Below are positions 24,288 to 33,150 of a stretch of DNA of 64,000 nt, piece by piece. The translations under genes and the position numbers were made by a program. The stretch's first letter is position 1, and each line of letters opens with the position of its first letter. The stretch covers positions 1,074,501-1,138,500 of the forward strand of contig NZ_AP019783.1 in assembly GCF_019670005.1 (NCBI RefSeq), written 5' to 3'. This stretch comes from Methylomagnum ishizawai (GTDB taxonomy: Bacteria > Pseudomonadota > Gammaproteobacteria > Methylococcales > Methylococcaceae). The notes beneath the pieces were generated by a model. That model saw nothing but the letters and a program-made list of their open reading frames with translations. It had not been told where the DNA came from and did not search any database.

Positions 24288-27152
24288 ATGAACGCGCCGC
24301 CCCAGGTGTTCGTGTCCGCCACCAGCGGCGATTTGCGCAGCGTGCGTCAGTTGGTGAGCCAAGCCTTGTTGACCATCGGTTGCCATCCGGTCGAGCAAAG
24401 CCATTTCGGGCCGGATTACCGCGAGGTCCGCAAGATGCTGGGGGACCGCATCGCCGAATGCCAGGCGCTCATCCATATCGTCGGTTTCCGCTATGGCGCG
24501 GAACCCGACCCGGCCCGCTTACCACAAGGGGCCGAGCGCCGCTCCTATACCCAGATGGAATACGACCTGGGCCGCGAGTTGCAGCGGAAGCGCGGGGATG
24601 GGCGGTTCCGGGTGTATACCTTCGTCTGCCCGGAGGGTTTCCCGTTCGATGCCGAGCCGGAGGCCGAGGACGACGAGAAGCGCGGTCTGCAATCGGCGCA
24701 TCGGCGGGCGATTTTGGGCGGGGAAATCCTGTACGAGACTCCGGCGGACCCTGCCGGGTTGGAGGCGCGGATCCATGCCTTGCGGGAGGAGGCGCGGCGC
24801 TTGCGGGTGGAGCATGACCGGCATCGGGGGACGATGTTGGCGGTGGGGGCGGTAATCTGCATCGCCTTGGGCTTGATCGGCTATGGCGTTTGGCAACTCC
24901 GCGACGATACCCGGACCCTGCACCAGCAAGGCCAGGAACAAACCCAACTGATGTTGGATGCCCGCGCCAAGCTGGAAGAAGTCATCGCCGCCACCCGCCA
25001 ACAAGGCATTTCCCGCGAGCCGTTGACCCCGCAGCAGCGCTACGACCAAGCCTTGCAGGAAGTCGCCTTCAGGCATGACTTGAAACCCGACGAACTCCGC
25101 GCCGCCATCGATGCCTGGACCCACAAAGTCAAGGCCGATCCCAAATCCAGCCCTTATGACTTGGCCCTGGCCGAATATAAAGCCAATCATTTCGAGCAAG
25201 CCGCCACCCAAGCGGGCAAAGCCTACGATCAGGCGATGGAAGCCCGTGGGCAGGCGACCCAGGACGCCATCAAGGCGGCGCGTTTAGAGGGAAATGCCTA
25301 TGAAGCCCAAGGCCATTACGACTTGGCCCTGGTGGCCTACCGCAAGAGCGCGGCCTTAACCGACAAGGTCAAAGAGCCGTTGGCCTGGGCGGATGAGCAA
25401 GAAAGGGTTGCCAAGATGCTGTTTTTCCTGGCCCGGCATCGAGAAGCCGAGCCGATCATGCGCGACATTCTCGCTGTGCGCGAACAGCATCTAAGCGCCC
25501 ATCACCCGGACACCGCCCGTGCCCTCAACAATCTCGCGCAGTTGTTGCAGGCCACGAACCGGCTGGCGGAGGCCGAGCCGCTCATGCGTAGGGCGCTCGC
25601 CATCGACGAGCGGAGCTACGGGCCGGAGCATCCCGACGTGGCCCGCGCCCTCAACAACCTCGCGCAGTTGTTGCAGGCCACGAACCGGCTGGCGGAGGCC
25701 GAGCCGCTCATGCGTAGGGCGCTCGCCATCGACGAGCGGAGCTACGGGCCGGAGCATCCCGACGTGGCCCGCGCCCTCAACAACCTCGCGCAGTTGTTGC
25801 AGGCCACGAACCGGCTGGCGGAGGCCGAGCCGCTCATGCGTAGGGCGCTCGCCATCGACGAGCGGAGCTACGGGCCGGAGCATCCCGACGTGGCCCGCGA
25901 CCTCAACAACCTCGCGCAGTTGTTGCAGGCCACGAACCGGCTGGCGGAGGCCGAGCCGCTCATGCGTAGGGCGCTCGCCATCGACGAGCGGAGCTACGGG
26001 CCGGAGCATCCCGACGTGGCCCGCGACCTCAACAACCTCGCGCAGTTGTTGCAGGCCACGAACCGGCTGGCGGAGGCCGAGCCGCTCATGCGTAGGGCGC
26101 TCGCCATCGACGAGCGGAGCTACGGGCCGGAGCATCCCGACGTGGCCCGCGACCTCAACAACCTCGCGCAGTTGTTGCAGGCCACGAACCGGCTGGCGGA
26201 GGCCGAGCCGCTCATGCGTAGGGCGCTCGCCATCGACGAGCGGAGCTACGGGCCGGAGCATCCCGACGTGGCCCGCGACCTCAACAACCTCGCGCAGTTG
26301 TTGCAGGCCACGAACCGGCTGGCGGAGGCCGAGCCGCTCATGCGTAGGGCGCTCGCCATCGACGAGCGGAGCTACGGGCCGGAGCATCCCGACGTGGCCC
26401 GCGACCTCAACAACCTCGCGCAGTTGTTGCAGGCCACGAACCGGCTGGCGGAGGCCGAGCCGCTCATGCGTAGGGCGCTCGCCATCGACGAGCGGAGCTA
26501 CGGGCCGGAGCATCCCGACGTGGCCCGCGACCTCAACAACCTCGCGCAGTTGTTGCAGGCCACGAACCGGCTGGCGGAGGCCGAGCCGCTCATGCGTAGG
26601 GCGCTCGCCATCGACGAGCAGAGCTACGGGCCGGAGCATCCCGACGTGGCCATCGACCTCAACAACCTCGCGCAGTTGTTGCAGGCCACGAACCGGCTGG
26701 CGGAGGCCGAGCCGCTAAGCCGGCGGATGATCGTGATTTTCCTTAAATTCCAGCGGGCCACTGGACACAAGCATCCCAATTTGCGACAGGCTATCATCAA
26801 CTACCGCCAACTCCTGCTAGCCCAACACCTGCCCGAAGCCAAAATCCAAACCCGCTTAACCGAAGCCGCCAAAGAAGCGGGCTACGGCGCGGCGGAATGG
26901 GCAACGATGCAAGCCAGCTTGGAAGGGGCGCGGGTCGTCGGCATCGTCCCCGGCAGCCAAGCCGAGCGCCTGGGCGTGCAGCCGGGCGACGCGATCATCC
27001 GCTATGCGGGCCAAAAAATCACCAGCAATGCCCGGCTGGTCGAATTGGTCGGCCAAGCCAAAGACCCCGCCATTCCCTTGACCCTGGTCCGCGACGGCAA
27101 ACCCATCGACCTCAGCGCCCAACCGGGCAAGCTGGGCGTGCGGTTGCAATGA
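24288..27152 (+). CDS. DUF4062-TM-TPR-PDZ multidomain protein
   Basis: A 954-aa protein. Residues 5-105 match the DUF4062 type (VFVSATSGDLRSVRQLVSQAL, HFGPDYREVRKML, RRSYTQMEYDLGREL), a TIR-like Rossmannoid module often joined to NTPase or TPR modules. One membrane helix follows at 182-203, then a coiled-coil-like stretch (about 205-240). A TPR region comes next, of which residues 412-810 are about 9.5 nearly identical 42-aa units (NNLAQLLQATNRLAEAEPL...) of the kinesin-light-chain type. The end (about 880-954) is a PDZ domain (GIVPGSQAERLGVQPGDAIIRYAG). The N-terminus would be cytoplasmic and the TPR/PDZ part periplasmic if the helix is inserted N-in. The role is unknown; a sensing or defence function is inference. 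ATG 24288 starts the DUF4062 fold; the frame upstream is unconserved. Confidence 0.85.
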   Translation: MNAPPQVFVSATSGDLRSVRQLVSQALLTIGCHPVEQSHFGPDYREVRKMLGDRIAECQALIHIVGFRYGAEPDPARLPQGAERRSYTQMEYDLGRELQRKRGDGRFRVYTFVCPEGFPFDAEPEAEDDEKRGLQSAHRRAILGGEILYETPADPAGLEARIHALREEARRLRVEHDRHRGTMLAVGAVICIALGLIGYGVWQLRDDTRTLHQQGQEQTQLMLDARAKLEEVIAATRQQGISREPLTPQQRYDQALQEVAFRHDLKPDELRAAIDAWTHKVKADPKSSPYDLALAEYKANHFEQAATQAGKAYDQAMEARGQATQDAIKAARLEGNAYEAQGHYDLALVAYRKSAALTDKVKEPLAWADEQERVAKMLFFLARHREAEPIMRDILAVREQHLSAHHPDTARALNNLAQLLQATNRLAEAEPLMRRALAIDERSYGPEHPDVARALNNLAQLLQATNRLAEAEPLMRRALAIDERSYGPEHPDVARALNNLAQLLQATNRLAEAEPLMRRALAIDERSYGPEHPDVARDLNNLAQLLQATNRLAEAEPLMRRALAIDERSYGPEHPDVARDLNNLAQLLQATNRLAEAEPLMRRALAIDERSYGPEHPDVARDLNNLAQLLQATNRLAEAEPLMRRALAIDERSYGPEHPDVARDLNNLAQLLQATNRLAEAEPLMRRALAIDERSYGPEHPDVARDLNNLAQLLQATNRLAEAEPLMRRALAIDERSYGPEHPDVARDLNNLAQLLQATNRLAEAEPLMRRALAIDEQSYGPEHPDVAIDLNNLAQLLQATNRLAEAEPLSRRMIVIFLKFQRATGHKHPNLRQAIINYRQLLLAQHLPEAKIQTRLTEAAKEAGYGAAEWATMQASLEGARVVGIVPGSQAERLGVQPGDAIIRYAGQKITSNARLVELVGQAKDPAIPLTLVRDGKPIDLSAQPGKLGVRLQ
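25521..26716 (+). repeat. 126-bp tandem repeat array coding for TPR units
   Basis: Unit starts are spaced exactly 126 bp (25521, 25647, 25773 and so on), about 9.5 copies. The copies differ at only a few bases: the first three units begin GCC-CTC, the middle ones GAC-CTC, the first has AAT for AAC, and the ninth has CAG for CGG and ATC for CGC at the end. Near-identity at silent sites indicates recent expansion or homogenisation. Copy number is likely to vary between strains and is prone to assembly error. Confidence 0.95.
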
Positions 27153-27242
27153 CGGCGGCGGACCACGGCGTGGCGGAATAGTGGGACCGGACGGCGCGGC
27201 TGACAGGCCATGAATAGCGTTTCCCCCGCTGCGCTCCTATGA

Positions 27243-27517
<275 letters not shown>

Positions 27518-27518
<1 letters not shown>

Positions 27519-27877
27519 TGCGCTTCAAGATCGACGAAAACCTGCACACCGACGCCGCCGAATTCTTGCGGCACCTCGGCCACGATGCGATGACCGTCTA
27601 TGAACAAAATCTGGGCGGACATCCCGACGCCGAGATTGCCGATAGCTGTCGGCAAGAAACCCGCGCACTCATCACCCTGGACCTGGACTTCGCCAATATC
27701 CGCGCCTATCCGCCCAGCCTTTACCCCGGCTTGGTGGTGCTGCGCCTAGCAGATCAAAGCCGCCCGTCGGTACTCAGGGCTATGCGGAGGATCGCGCCGT
27801 TGTTCGACGCGGAACCCCTGGCCGGGCATCTCTGGATTGTGGATGAGCGGCAGGTCAGGATCAGACCGGGGGATTGA
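27518..27877 (+). CDS. DUF5615 PIN-like toxin
   Basis: A 119-aa protein. It begins MRFKIDENLHTDAAEFLRHLGHDAMTV, where D6 and E7 are the first acidic pair of the PIN-like fold. ITLDLDFANIRAYPP and PGLVVLRLADQS complete the core. DUF5615 proteins are predicted Mut7-C/PIN-like ribonucleases and pair with DUF433. It overlaps the antitoxin stop. Target RNA is unknown. Confidence 0.92.
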
Positions 27878-27988
27878 GCCTCGTACTAAGCCTAGCACCC
27901 AACGTTATTTCCCATTTTTTACCGGGACGCTTAGCCTTCTTTCCAAGTAAAATGATCGGTCTTTCCCGGCCGGAACCTGCGAAGGCTT

Positions 27989-29641
27989 ATGTACCACTAC
28001 GACAACTACGACCAAACCCTGGTGGACGAACGGGTGGCCCAGTTCAAGGGCCAGACCGAGCGTTTCCTGGCGGGGGAATTGACCGAAGACCAATTCCGCC
28101 CGCTCCGCCTCATGAATGGACTCTATATCCAGCGCCACGCGCCCATGCTGCGGGTCGCCATCCCCTACGGACTCCTGTCCTCGCGCCAACTGCGGATGCT
28201 GGCCCATATCGCCCGCCGCTACGACCAGGGCTACGGCCATTTCACCACCCGCCAGAACATCCAGTACAACTGGCCCAAGCTGGAGGAAGTCCCGGAAATC
28301 CTGGAACAACTCGCCACGGTCGAAATGCACGCCATCCAGACCAGCGGCAATTGCATCCGCAACACCACCAGCGACCATCTGGCCGGGGTGGCCCAGGACG
28401 AACTGGAAGACCCGCGGCCTTATTGCGAAATCATCCGCCAATGGTCCACCCTGCATCCCGAATTCGCCTTCCTGCCGCGCAAGTTCAAGATCGCGGTCAG
28501 CGGGGCGCAAAAAGACCGCGCCGCCACCCAGGTCCATGACATCGGCCTGCAATTGGTCAAGGGCGACGACGGCGAAACCGGCTTCGAGGTCTTGGTCGGC
28601 GGCGGCTTGGGCCGCACCCCCATCATCGGCGTGGTGATCCGCCCGTTCCTGGAAAAGCGGCATCTCCTGTCCTATCTCGAAGCCATCCTCCGGGTATACA
28701 ACCGCTTTGGTCGCCGCGATAACAAATACAAGGCCCGCATCAAAATCCTGGTCAAGGAACTGGGCCAGGACCAATTCGCCGAACTGGTCGAGGCCGAATG
28801 GGCCGCGATCCGCGAGCCGCTGCTATTGGACCGGGCCGAGATCGAGCGGGTGCAAGCCTTCTTCCAGCCCCATCCCTACGCCGAACTGTCCACCGATGAC
28901 GCCATCCTGGCCGCGCACAAGCAATGCGACGCCGCCTTCGCCGCCTGGTTCCGCCACAACACCGTGGCCCACAAGGTGCCGGGCTACCGCGTGGCCTTCG
29001 TGTCGCTGAAGCCCCCAGGCATCGCGCCCGGCGATATGACCGACCGCCAGATGGACGCAGTGGCCGACTTGGCCGAGCGCTACAGCTTCGGCGAAATCCG
29101 CGTCACCCATACCCAGAACCTGGTGCTGGCCGATGTGCGCCAGTCCGATTTGTACGAGCTATGGCAGGAACTCAGGGCGCTGGAACTCGCGACCCCGAAT
29201 ATCGGCACCGCCAGCGATATCATCAGCTGCCCCGGTCTCGATTTCTGCTCGCTGGCCAACGCCACTTCCATCCCCATCGCCAACGGCATCCAGCAGATTT
29301 TCGACAGCCTGGATTATCTCTACGACCTGGGCGACCTCCGCATCAATATCTCGGGTTGCATGAACGGCTGCGGCCACCATACCGTGGGCCATATCGGCAT
29401 CCTGGGCGTCGATAAAAAGGGCGAGGAGTGGTACCAGATCACCCTGGGCGGTTCCTCGGCCAACGAGGCTTCGCTGGGCGAGCGGCTCGGCCCCGCCATC
29501 GCCAAGGACGACGTGGTCCACGCCATGGAGGCGATTTTCCAGACCTACCGCGAACTGCGCCTGGACGACGAGGCTTTCCTCCACACCGTCCGCCGCATCG
29601 GCATCGAACCTTTCCAGGAGCGCGTCTATGGCGATCATTAA
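27989..29641 (+). CDS. cysI: sirohaem sulfite/nitrite reductase, beta component
   Basis: A 550-aa assimilatory sirohaem-[4Fe-4S] reductase of the CysI/NirA superfamily. The iron-sulfur/sirohaem cysteines follow the family pattern: C-x5-C at 414 and 420 (CPGLDFC) and C-x3-C at 457 and 461 (CMNGCGHH). RHAPMLRVAIPYG and GHFTTRQNIQYNWPKL belong to the first half-repeat. With DUF934 directly downstream, the pair probably reduces sulfite to sulfide. No CysJ flavoprotein is adjacent, so the electron donor is likely a ferredoxin or another reductase. The end overlaps the DUF934 gene by 14 bp. Confidence 0.93.
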   Translation: MYHYDNYDQTLVDERVAQFKGQTERFLAGELTEDQFRPLRLMNGLYIQRHAPMLRVAIPYGLLSSRQLRMLAHIARRYDQGYGHFTTRQNIQYNWPKLEEVPEILEQLATVEMHAIQTSGNCIRNTTSDHLAGVAQDELEDPRPYCEIIRQWSTLHPEFAFLPRKFKIAVSGAQKDRAATQVHDIGLQLVKGDDGETGFEVLVGGGLGRTPIIGVVIRPFLEKRHLLSYLEAILRVYNRFGRRDNKYKARIKILVKELGQDQFAELVEAEWAAIREPLLLDRAEIERVQAFFQPHPYAELSTDDAILAAHKQCDAAFAAWFRHNTVAHKVPGYRVAFVSLKPPGIAPGDMTDRQMDAVADLAERYSFGEIRVTHTQNLVLADVRQSDLYELWQELRALELATPNIGTASDIISCPGLDFCSLANATSIPIANGIQQIFDSLDYLYDLGDLRINISGCMNGCGHHTVGHIGILGVDKKGEEWYQITLGGSSANEASLGERLGPAIAKDDVVHAMEAIFQTYRELRLDDEAFLHTVRRIGIEPFQERVYGDH

Positions 29642-30110
29642 GCAGGGCCGGGTGGTCCCGGACGAATGGCGGCATGTCGCCGACGACGAAGCCTTGCCGG
29701 CGGGCAAGGCCAGCATTTCCTTGCAACGCTGGCGGGCGGAGAAGGACAACCTGGACGGCCACGCGGCGGGTTTGGGCCTGCGCCTCGCCGCCGGGGACGC
29801 GCCGGAGGATATCGCGGCCGACCTCGCCCGCTTCGATCTCGTCGTGTTGGAGATGGCCCATTTCGCCGACGGCCGGGTGTTCAGCCAAGCCCGCTTGCTG
29901 CGCGAGCGGTTCGGCTATGCCGGGGAACTGCGGGCCAGGGGCGATTTCCTGCGCGACCAGATGTTCTATCTGGCGCGGGTCGGGGTCGATGCCTTCGAAC
30001 TGGCCGAGGGCGTCGATCCCGCCAAGCTGCTGCCCGCGCTGACCGAGTTCAGCGTGGCCTATCAGGCGGCGGTGGATAACCCCGTGCCCTTGTACCGGCG
30101 CCGGGCGTGA
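29628..30110 (+). CDS. DUF934 protein, sulfite-reduction accessory
   Basis: A 160-aa protein of the DUF934 family, commonly encoded right after this type of cysI. The visible family features are IIKQGRVVPDEW at the N-terminus, LARFDLVVLEMAHFADGRVFSQARLLRERFGYAGELRA in the middle and QMFYLARVGVDAFEL. No cofactor motif is evident. Context alone suggests a role in assimilatory sulfite reduction. Its start lies within the end of cysI and a strong terminator follows, making a two-gene operon. Confidence 0.9.
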   Translation: MAIIKQGRVVPDEWRHVADDEALPAGKASISLQRWRAEKDNLDGHAAGLGLRLAAGDAPEDIAADLARFDLVVLEMAHFADGRVFSQARLLRERFGYAGELRARGDFLRDQMFYLARVGVDAFELAEGVDPAKLLPALTEFSVAYQAAVDNPVPLYRRRA

Positions 30111-30126
30111 TTCCCCGCGCTTGAGG

Positions 30127-30159
30127 AAGCCCCCGTTTCGCGAGAGGCGGGGGCTTTTT
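30127..30159 (+). terminator. Rho-independent terminator after cysI-DUF934
   Basis: AAGCCCCCG (30127-30135) pairs with CGGGGGCTT (30148-30156), with a T run to 30159. Confidence 0.93.
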
Positions 30160-30274
30160 CGTGGGCAGGGAAGCGGGCGCTTCGGAATGGCGTCGCCCGC
30201 GCTTGAATCCGGTAGAATCGCCGTCGTCCCGCCCCGGCTTGCGTTTGGATAACCCACCTTCAAGGAGAACCGCT

Positions 30275-30829
30275 ATGAGACCTATCGCACTGTGGGCCGG
30301 CTTATTGCTGGCGCTGATGCTCGGCCTGACCGGCTGCCAAACCAACGGCGGCATCGGGCGGGCCGCTCAACTCGACCGCGACTCCGATTTCGCCCTGAGG
30401 AAGCTATACGACAGTTCGCCCGAAGCCCGCAAACTGGCGGCGCGGGCCAAGGGCATCCTGGTCTTCCCCGATATCGTCAAGGGCGGCTTCATGTTCGGGG
30501 CGTATTACGGCGATGGCGTGCTGCGCAAGCATGGCCGCACGGCGGGCTATTACAATAACTCGGCGTTCTCCTATGGCTTGCAGGCCGGGGTGCAGTCCTT
30601 CGGCTATGCGCTGTTCTTCATGAGCGATGGGGCGCTGGACTATTTGGATCAATCCAACGGCTGGGAAATCGGGGTCGGTCCCAGTATCGTGATCCTCGAT
30701 GCCGGCAAGGCGAAGAGCATGACCACCACCACCTTGCAGCACGATATTTATGGTTTCGTGTTCGACCAGAAAGGCTTGATGGCCGGCCTGGGCTTGCAAG
30801 GCTCCAAAATCACCCGCATCAATCCATGA
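30275..30829 (+). CDS. YSC84-family lipoprotein
   Basis: A 184-aa outer-envelope lipoprotein. The signal sequence ends with lipobox LTGC (Cys21). The mature part shows the Ysc84/SYLF lipid-binding fold: SPEARKLAARAKGILVFPDIVKGGFMFGAYYGDGVLR, then AFSYGLQAGVQSFGYALFFMSD and a C-terminal DIYGFVFDQKGLMAGLGLQGSKI. SYLF proteins bind phosphoinositides in eukaryotes; the bacterial role is unclear. An AAGGAGA ribosome site precedes ATG 30275. Another lipoprotein gene follows after 41 bp. Confidence 0.9.
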   Translation: MRPIALWAGLLLALMLGLTGCQTNGGIGRAAQLDRDSDFALRKLYDSSPEARKLAARAKGILVFPDIVKGGFMFGAYYGDGVLRKHGRTAGYYNNSAFSYGLQAGVQSFGYALFFMSDGALDYLDQSNGWEIGVGPSIVILDAGKAKSMTTTTLQHDIYGFVFDQKGLMAGLGLQGSKITRINP

Positions 30830-30870
30830 GGCCGCGCTCGCCGCGTCCGTTTCCATACTCGGGGTTCATC

Positions 30871-31290
30871 ATGCCGAATCGCTTGGTTCTATTCGTTTCC
30901 CTGCTGGCGGCGCTGCTCGCGGGCTGTTCCATTTCGCATTCCATCGGCTCGATCTCCGATTCGGTGGGTTCCATTTCCGGCTCGTCCAGCCCGAAGGACG
31001 GGATCGGCAAGGATAAGATCACCTACCGCGACGATATCGCCAGCCTGACCTATTCCATCGCCGGGTCTTCCTTGGGGCCGCAGGAATTCCCCACCGCCGT
31101 GGGCCGGATCGCCATGCAGCACAATATCAGCGATTGGCGGCACGAGAAGGCGACCTATTACGGCATCGGCAAGGGTTTGAAGAAGGCCGGCGTGCCGCAG
31201 ACCGATATCGGCAAGCAGCCCTTCCTCCAGGAAGTGCTGCTGGGCGATAAGAATGCCCAGCGCTATATCCAGGAAGGTTATCGCTATTAG
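30871..31290 (+). CDS. putative lipoprotein of unknown function
   Basis: A 139-aa protein with a lipobox (LLAGC, Cys19) after a hydrophobic signal. A serine/glycine-rich linker (SIGSISDSVGSISGSSS) follows, then a compact domain with ITYRDDIASLTYSIAG, HEKATYYGIGKGLKKAG and a final YIQEGYRY. I do not recognise a characterised family, though putative lipoproteins of this shape occur in other gammaproteobacteria. It probably forms an operon with the genes on either side: the DUF4105-like frame starts inside its last 38 bp. Confidence 0.78.
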   Translation: MPNRLVLFVSLLAALLAGCSISHSIGSISDSVGSISGSSSPKDGIGKDKITYRDDIASLTYSIAGSSLGPQEFPTAVGRIAMQHNISDWRHEKATYYGIGKGLKKAGVPQTDIGKQPFLQEVLLGDKNAQRYIQEGYRY

Positions 31291-33118
31291 GCCGGGCCTT
31301 GCGAAGCGGCGGCGCTGGTTCGCGCCGCTGGTGTTCTGCCTCTCCGGGCTGGCCCCGCCGGTATCGGCCAACCCCGCCTCCCTCGGTTTCATCTACATCG
31401 ACGCCAATGTCGGCGGTTCCAGCGGTGGCCATGCCGCGCTCGGGATCGGGCCGGAGGTTTACCATTTCACCAACGACCAGGGCTATACCCGGCTGGTGCG
31501 CGAGCCTTGGGAGCGCTTCCGCTTCGTCTACAACGACCTCGAAAACCGCAATCTCCATCGGGCCGAAATCCCGGTCGAAGCCGCCGACCGGGAACGGGTG
31601 GCCGACCGGCTGGACCTTCTGTTCCTGGTGCAGAACCGCCATGTCGAACGGCTCGCCGCCTTGGAGCGCGACGCGGAATGGCTGGCCGCGCTCCGGGAAG
31701 GGCGGCGCTTCGAGATGCGGGGCGGGGGATTTTTTGCGCCGGGGCTGGGACCGCAAGCCGGTTTGGCCGGATTGCGTGCCGCGCTGGAACGACGCTACGG
31801 CCCGGATTCCGCGGTCCGCGAACCGAAGCGACTGGCCCAGGCGCTTGCGGGTTCGGCCTATCGTCCGCCGCCGACGACCGACGCGCCCGCCTTGGATCGT
31901 TATCCGCTGTATCCGCCGGGTGCTTCACGGCATTGGGAAGACCTGTGTTCACGTTGGTTGGCGTGGCGGGTGGTGCTGGAATCCTGGGGTTTGCGAGAGG
32001 GCGTGTTGATCGACGCGGCCCCCGGCCACTCCTTGTCCGGCGCGGAGCGGGCGTGGCTGGCGGCTTACCGGGAGCGCTTGGCGGAAGCCATCGTGGCCGA
32101 TATCGGCGGCGGAACGCCCGAGCGGGGTTTCCCGTTGTTGCTGGCCTTGGCGCGGTATCTGGCGGTGGCCGAATCCCTGGCCCGCGACCGATTGCTGTTG
32201 CTGGACGCCTTGCCGCCTCCGGGCCGGGCGGAGCTGTTCACCCAGGTCGAAAGCCAAACCGGGCCGCTGGATGCGCTGCTGGGGCGCTTGCGGGATGGAT
32301 GGCCGGGTTTGCGCCGTGCGGTGTTTGCCCTGGAGGAGCCGGACGAGCAGGCGTACAACCAACTCGAACACCATGCCTCCCAGATCGCCGAAATCCGGCG
32401 CGGCCTGGCCGAACGCCAGCCCGTCCGCTATGCCCGCCGGGTGGAGCCGCCTTCCGGCTGGGGCGCGGTCGATGCGCCCCGGCCCCGGTTGGAATCCGGC
32501 GTCCTGGCGCGGGCGGAACGGGAAGCGCGGGCGCGGGCCGGGTATTTCCGGGAACAGTTGGAAGCGCTTTATCCCTATGATCTGGTCCGGCGCAATTGCG
32601 TGACCGAGTTGGTCCGGGCGGTGGATTCGGCCTTCGATTCGGAGGCGCAAGCGCGGGCGGCGCTGGGGGGTTATCTGGCACCGGGCGAGGCTTTGGGCTT
32701 CGTGCCGTTCCGGTGGTTCGGTCTGGTCCGGCAACGGTTCCGGGCCGGGCCGGTCGCGGTCTTGCCATCCTACCGCAACCGCAGGCTGGGCCGGTTCGCG
32801 GCGCTGGGCGCGGACTGGCCGGTCTTCGCGGCGGAATCCACCACCCTGACGTCCAGCTTCTACCGGCCCAAACCGGGGGATACGCTGTTCCTGTTGTTCA
32901 CCGAGCAGGTGTTCTGGACGCGGCCCTTGTACGGGACGGTGAATCTGGCCTATGGCCTGGCCGGGGCGGCCTTGGGGCTGGTGGCGGTTCCGTTCGACCG
33001 GGGTGAATTATTGCGGGAAGGCTTGCGCGGGGCCTTGTTCAGCCTGCCGGAATTGGCGTTCGCCAATATACGGAAGGGGAGTTTCGAGGGCGTCCGGGAG
33101 GGGGGCGGCACTCCGTAG
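31253..33118 (+). CDS. DUF4105-like envelope protein, possible permuted NlpC/P60 fold
   Basis: A 621-aa exported protein. A long basic n-region precedes a hydrophobic signal (WFAPLVFCLSGLAPPVSA). The N-terminal domain begins FIYIDANVGGSSGGHAALGIG. Much later comes LVRRNCVTELVRAVD. An early histidine and a late Asn-Cys pair fit the Lnb/DUF4105 class, and I infer a circularly permuted NlpC/P60-like papain fold (as in LRAT). The middle is helical and arginine-rich. The last 130 residues contain hydrophobic segments (YGTVNLAYGLAGAALGLVAV), perhaps membrane-associated. Substrate unknown. The ATG overlaps the upstream lipoprotein gene by 38 bp. Confidence 0.68.
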   Translation: MPSAISRKVIAIRPGLAKRRRWFAPLVFCLSGLAPPVSANPASLGFIYIDANVGGSSGGHAALGIGPEVYHFTNDQGYTRLVREPWERFRFVYNDLENRNLHRAEIPVEAADRERVADRLDLLFLVQNRHVERLAALERDAEWLAALREGRRFEMRGGGFFAPGLGPQAGLAGLRAALERRYGPDSAVREPKRLAQALAGSAYRPPPTTDAPALDRYPLYPPGASRHWEDLCSRWLAWRVVLESWGLREGVLIDAAPGHSLSGAERAWLAAYRERLAEAIVADIGGGTPERGFPLLLALARYLAVAESLARDRLLLLDALPPPGRAELFTQVESQTGPLDALLGRLRDGWPGLRRAVFALEEPDEQAYNQLEHHASQIAEIRRGLAERQPVRYARRVEPPSGWGAVDAPRPRLESGVLARAEREARARAGYFREQLEALYPYDLVRRNCVTELVRAVDSAFDSEAQARAALGGYLAPGEALGFVPFRWFGLVRQRFRAGPVAVLPSYRNRRLGRFAALGADWPVFAAESTTLTSSFYRPKPGDTLFLLFTEQVFWTRPLYGTVNLAYGLAGAALGLVAVPFDRGELLREGLRGALFSLPELAFANIRKGSFEGVREGGGTP

Positions 33119-33143
33119 GCGCGGGCCGGAACCCGCGCCTACG
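33114..33143. terminator. hairpin between convergent DUF4105-like and ctp genes
   Basis: CGTAGGCGCGGG (33114-33125) and CCCGCGCCTACG (33132-33143) form a perfect 12-bp stem with loop CCGGAA. The stop codon of the upstream gene lies within the stem. No T-tract on either strand. Confidence 0.5.
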
Positions 33144-33150
33144 CCGCGCC

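Noticed and set aside
25491-26639. 382-codon minus-strand frame made of repeats
   Set aside because: It mirrors the 126-bp tandem array, and its repeat pattern is inherited from the TPR coding strand.
25521-26716. CRISPR array
   Set aside because: The repeat is a direct in-frame coding unit of 126 bp with no variable spacers, so it is a protein repeat. No CRISPR-like array was seen elsewhere in the window.
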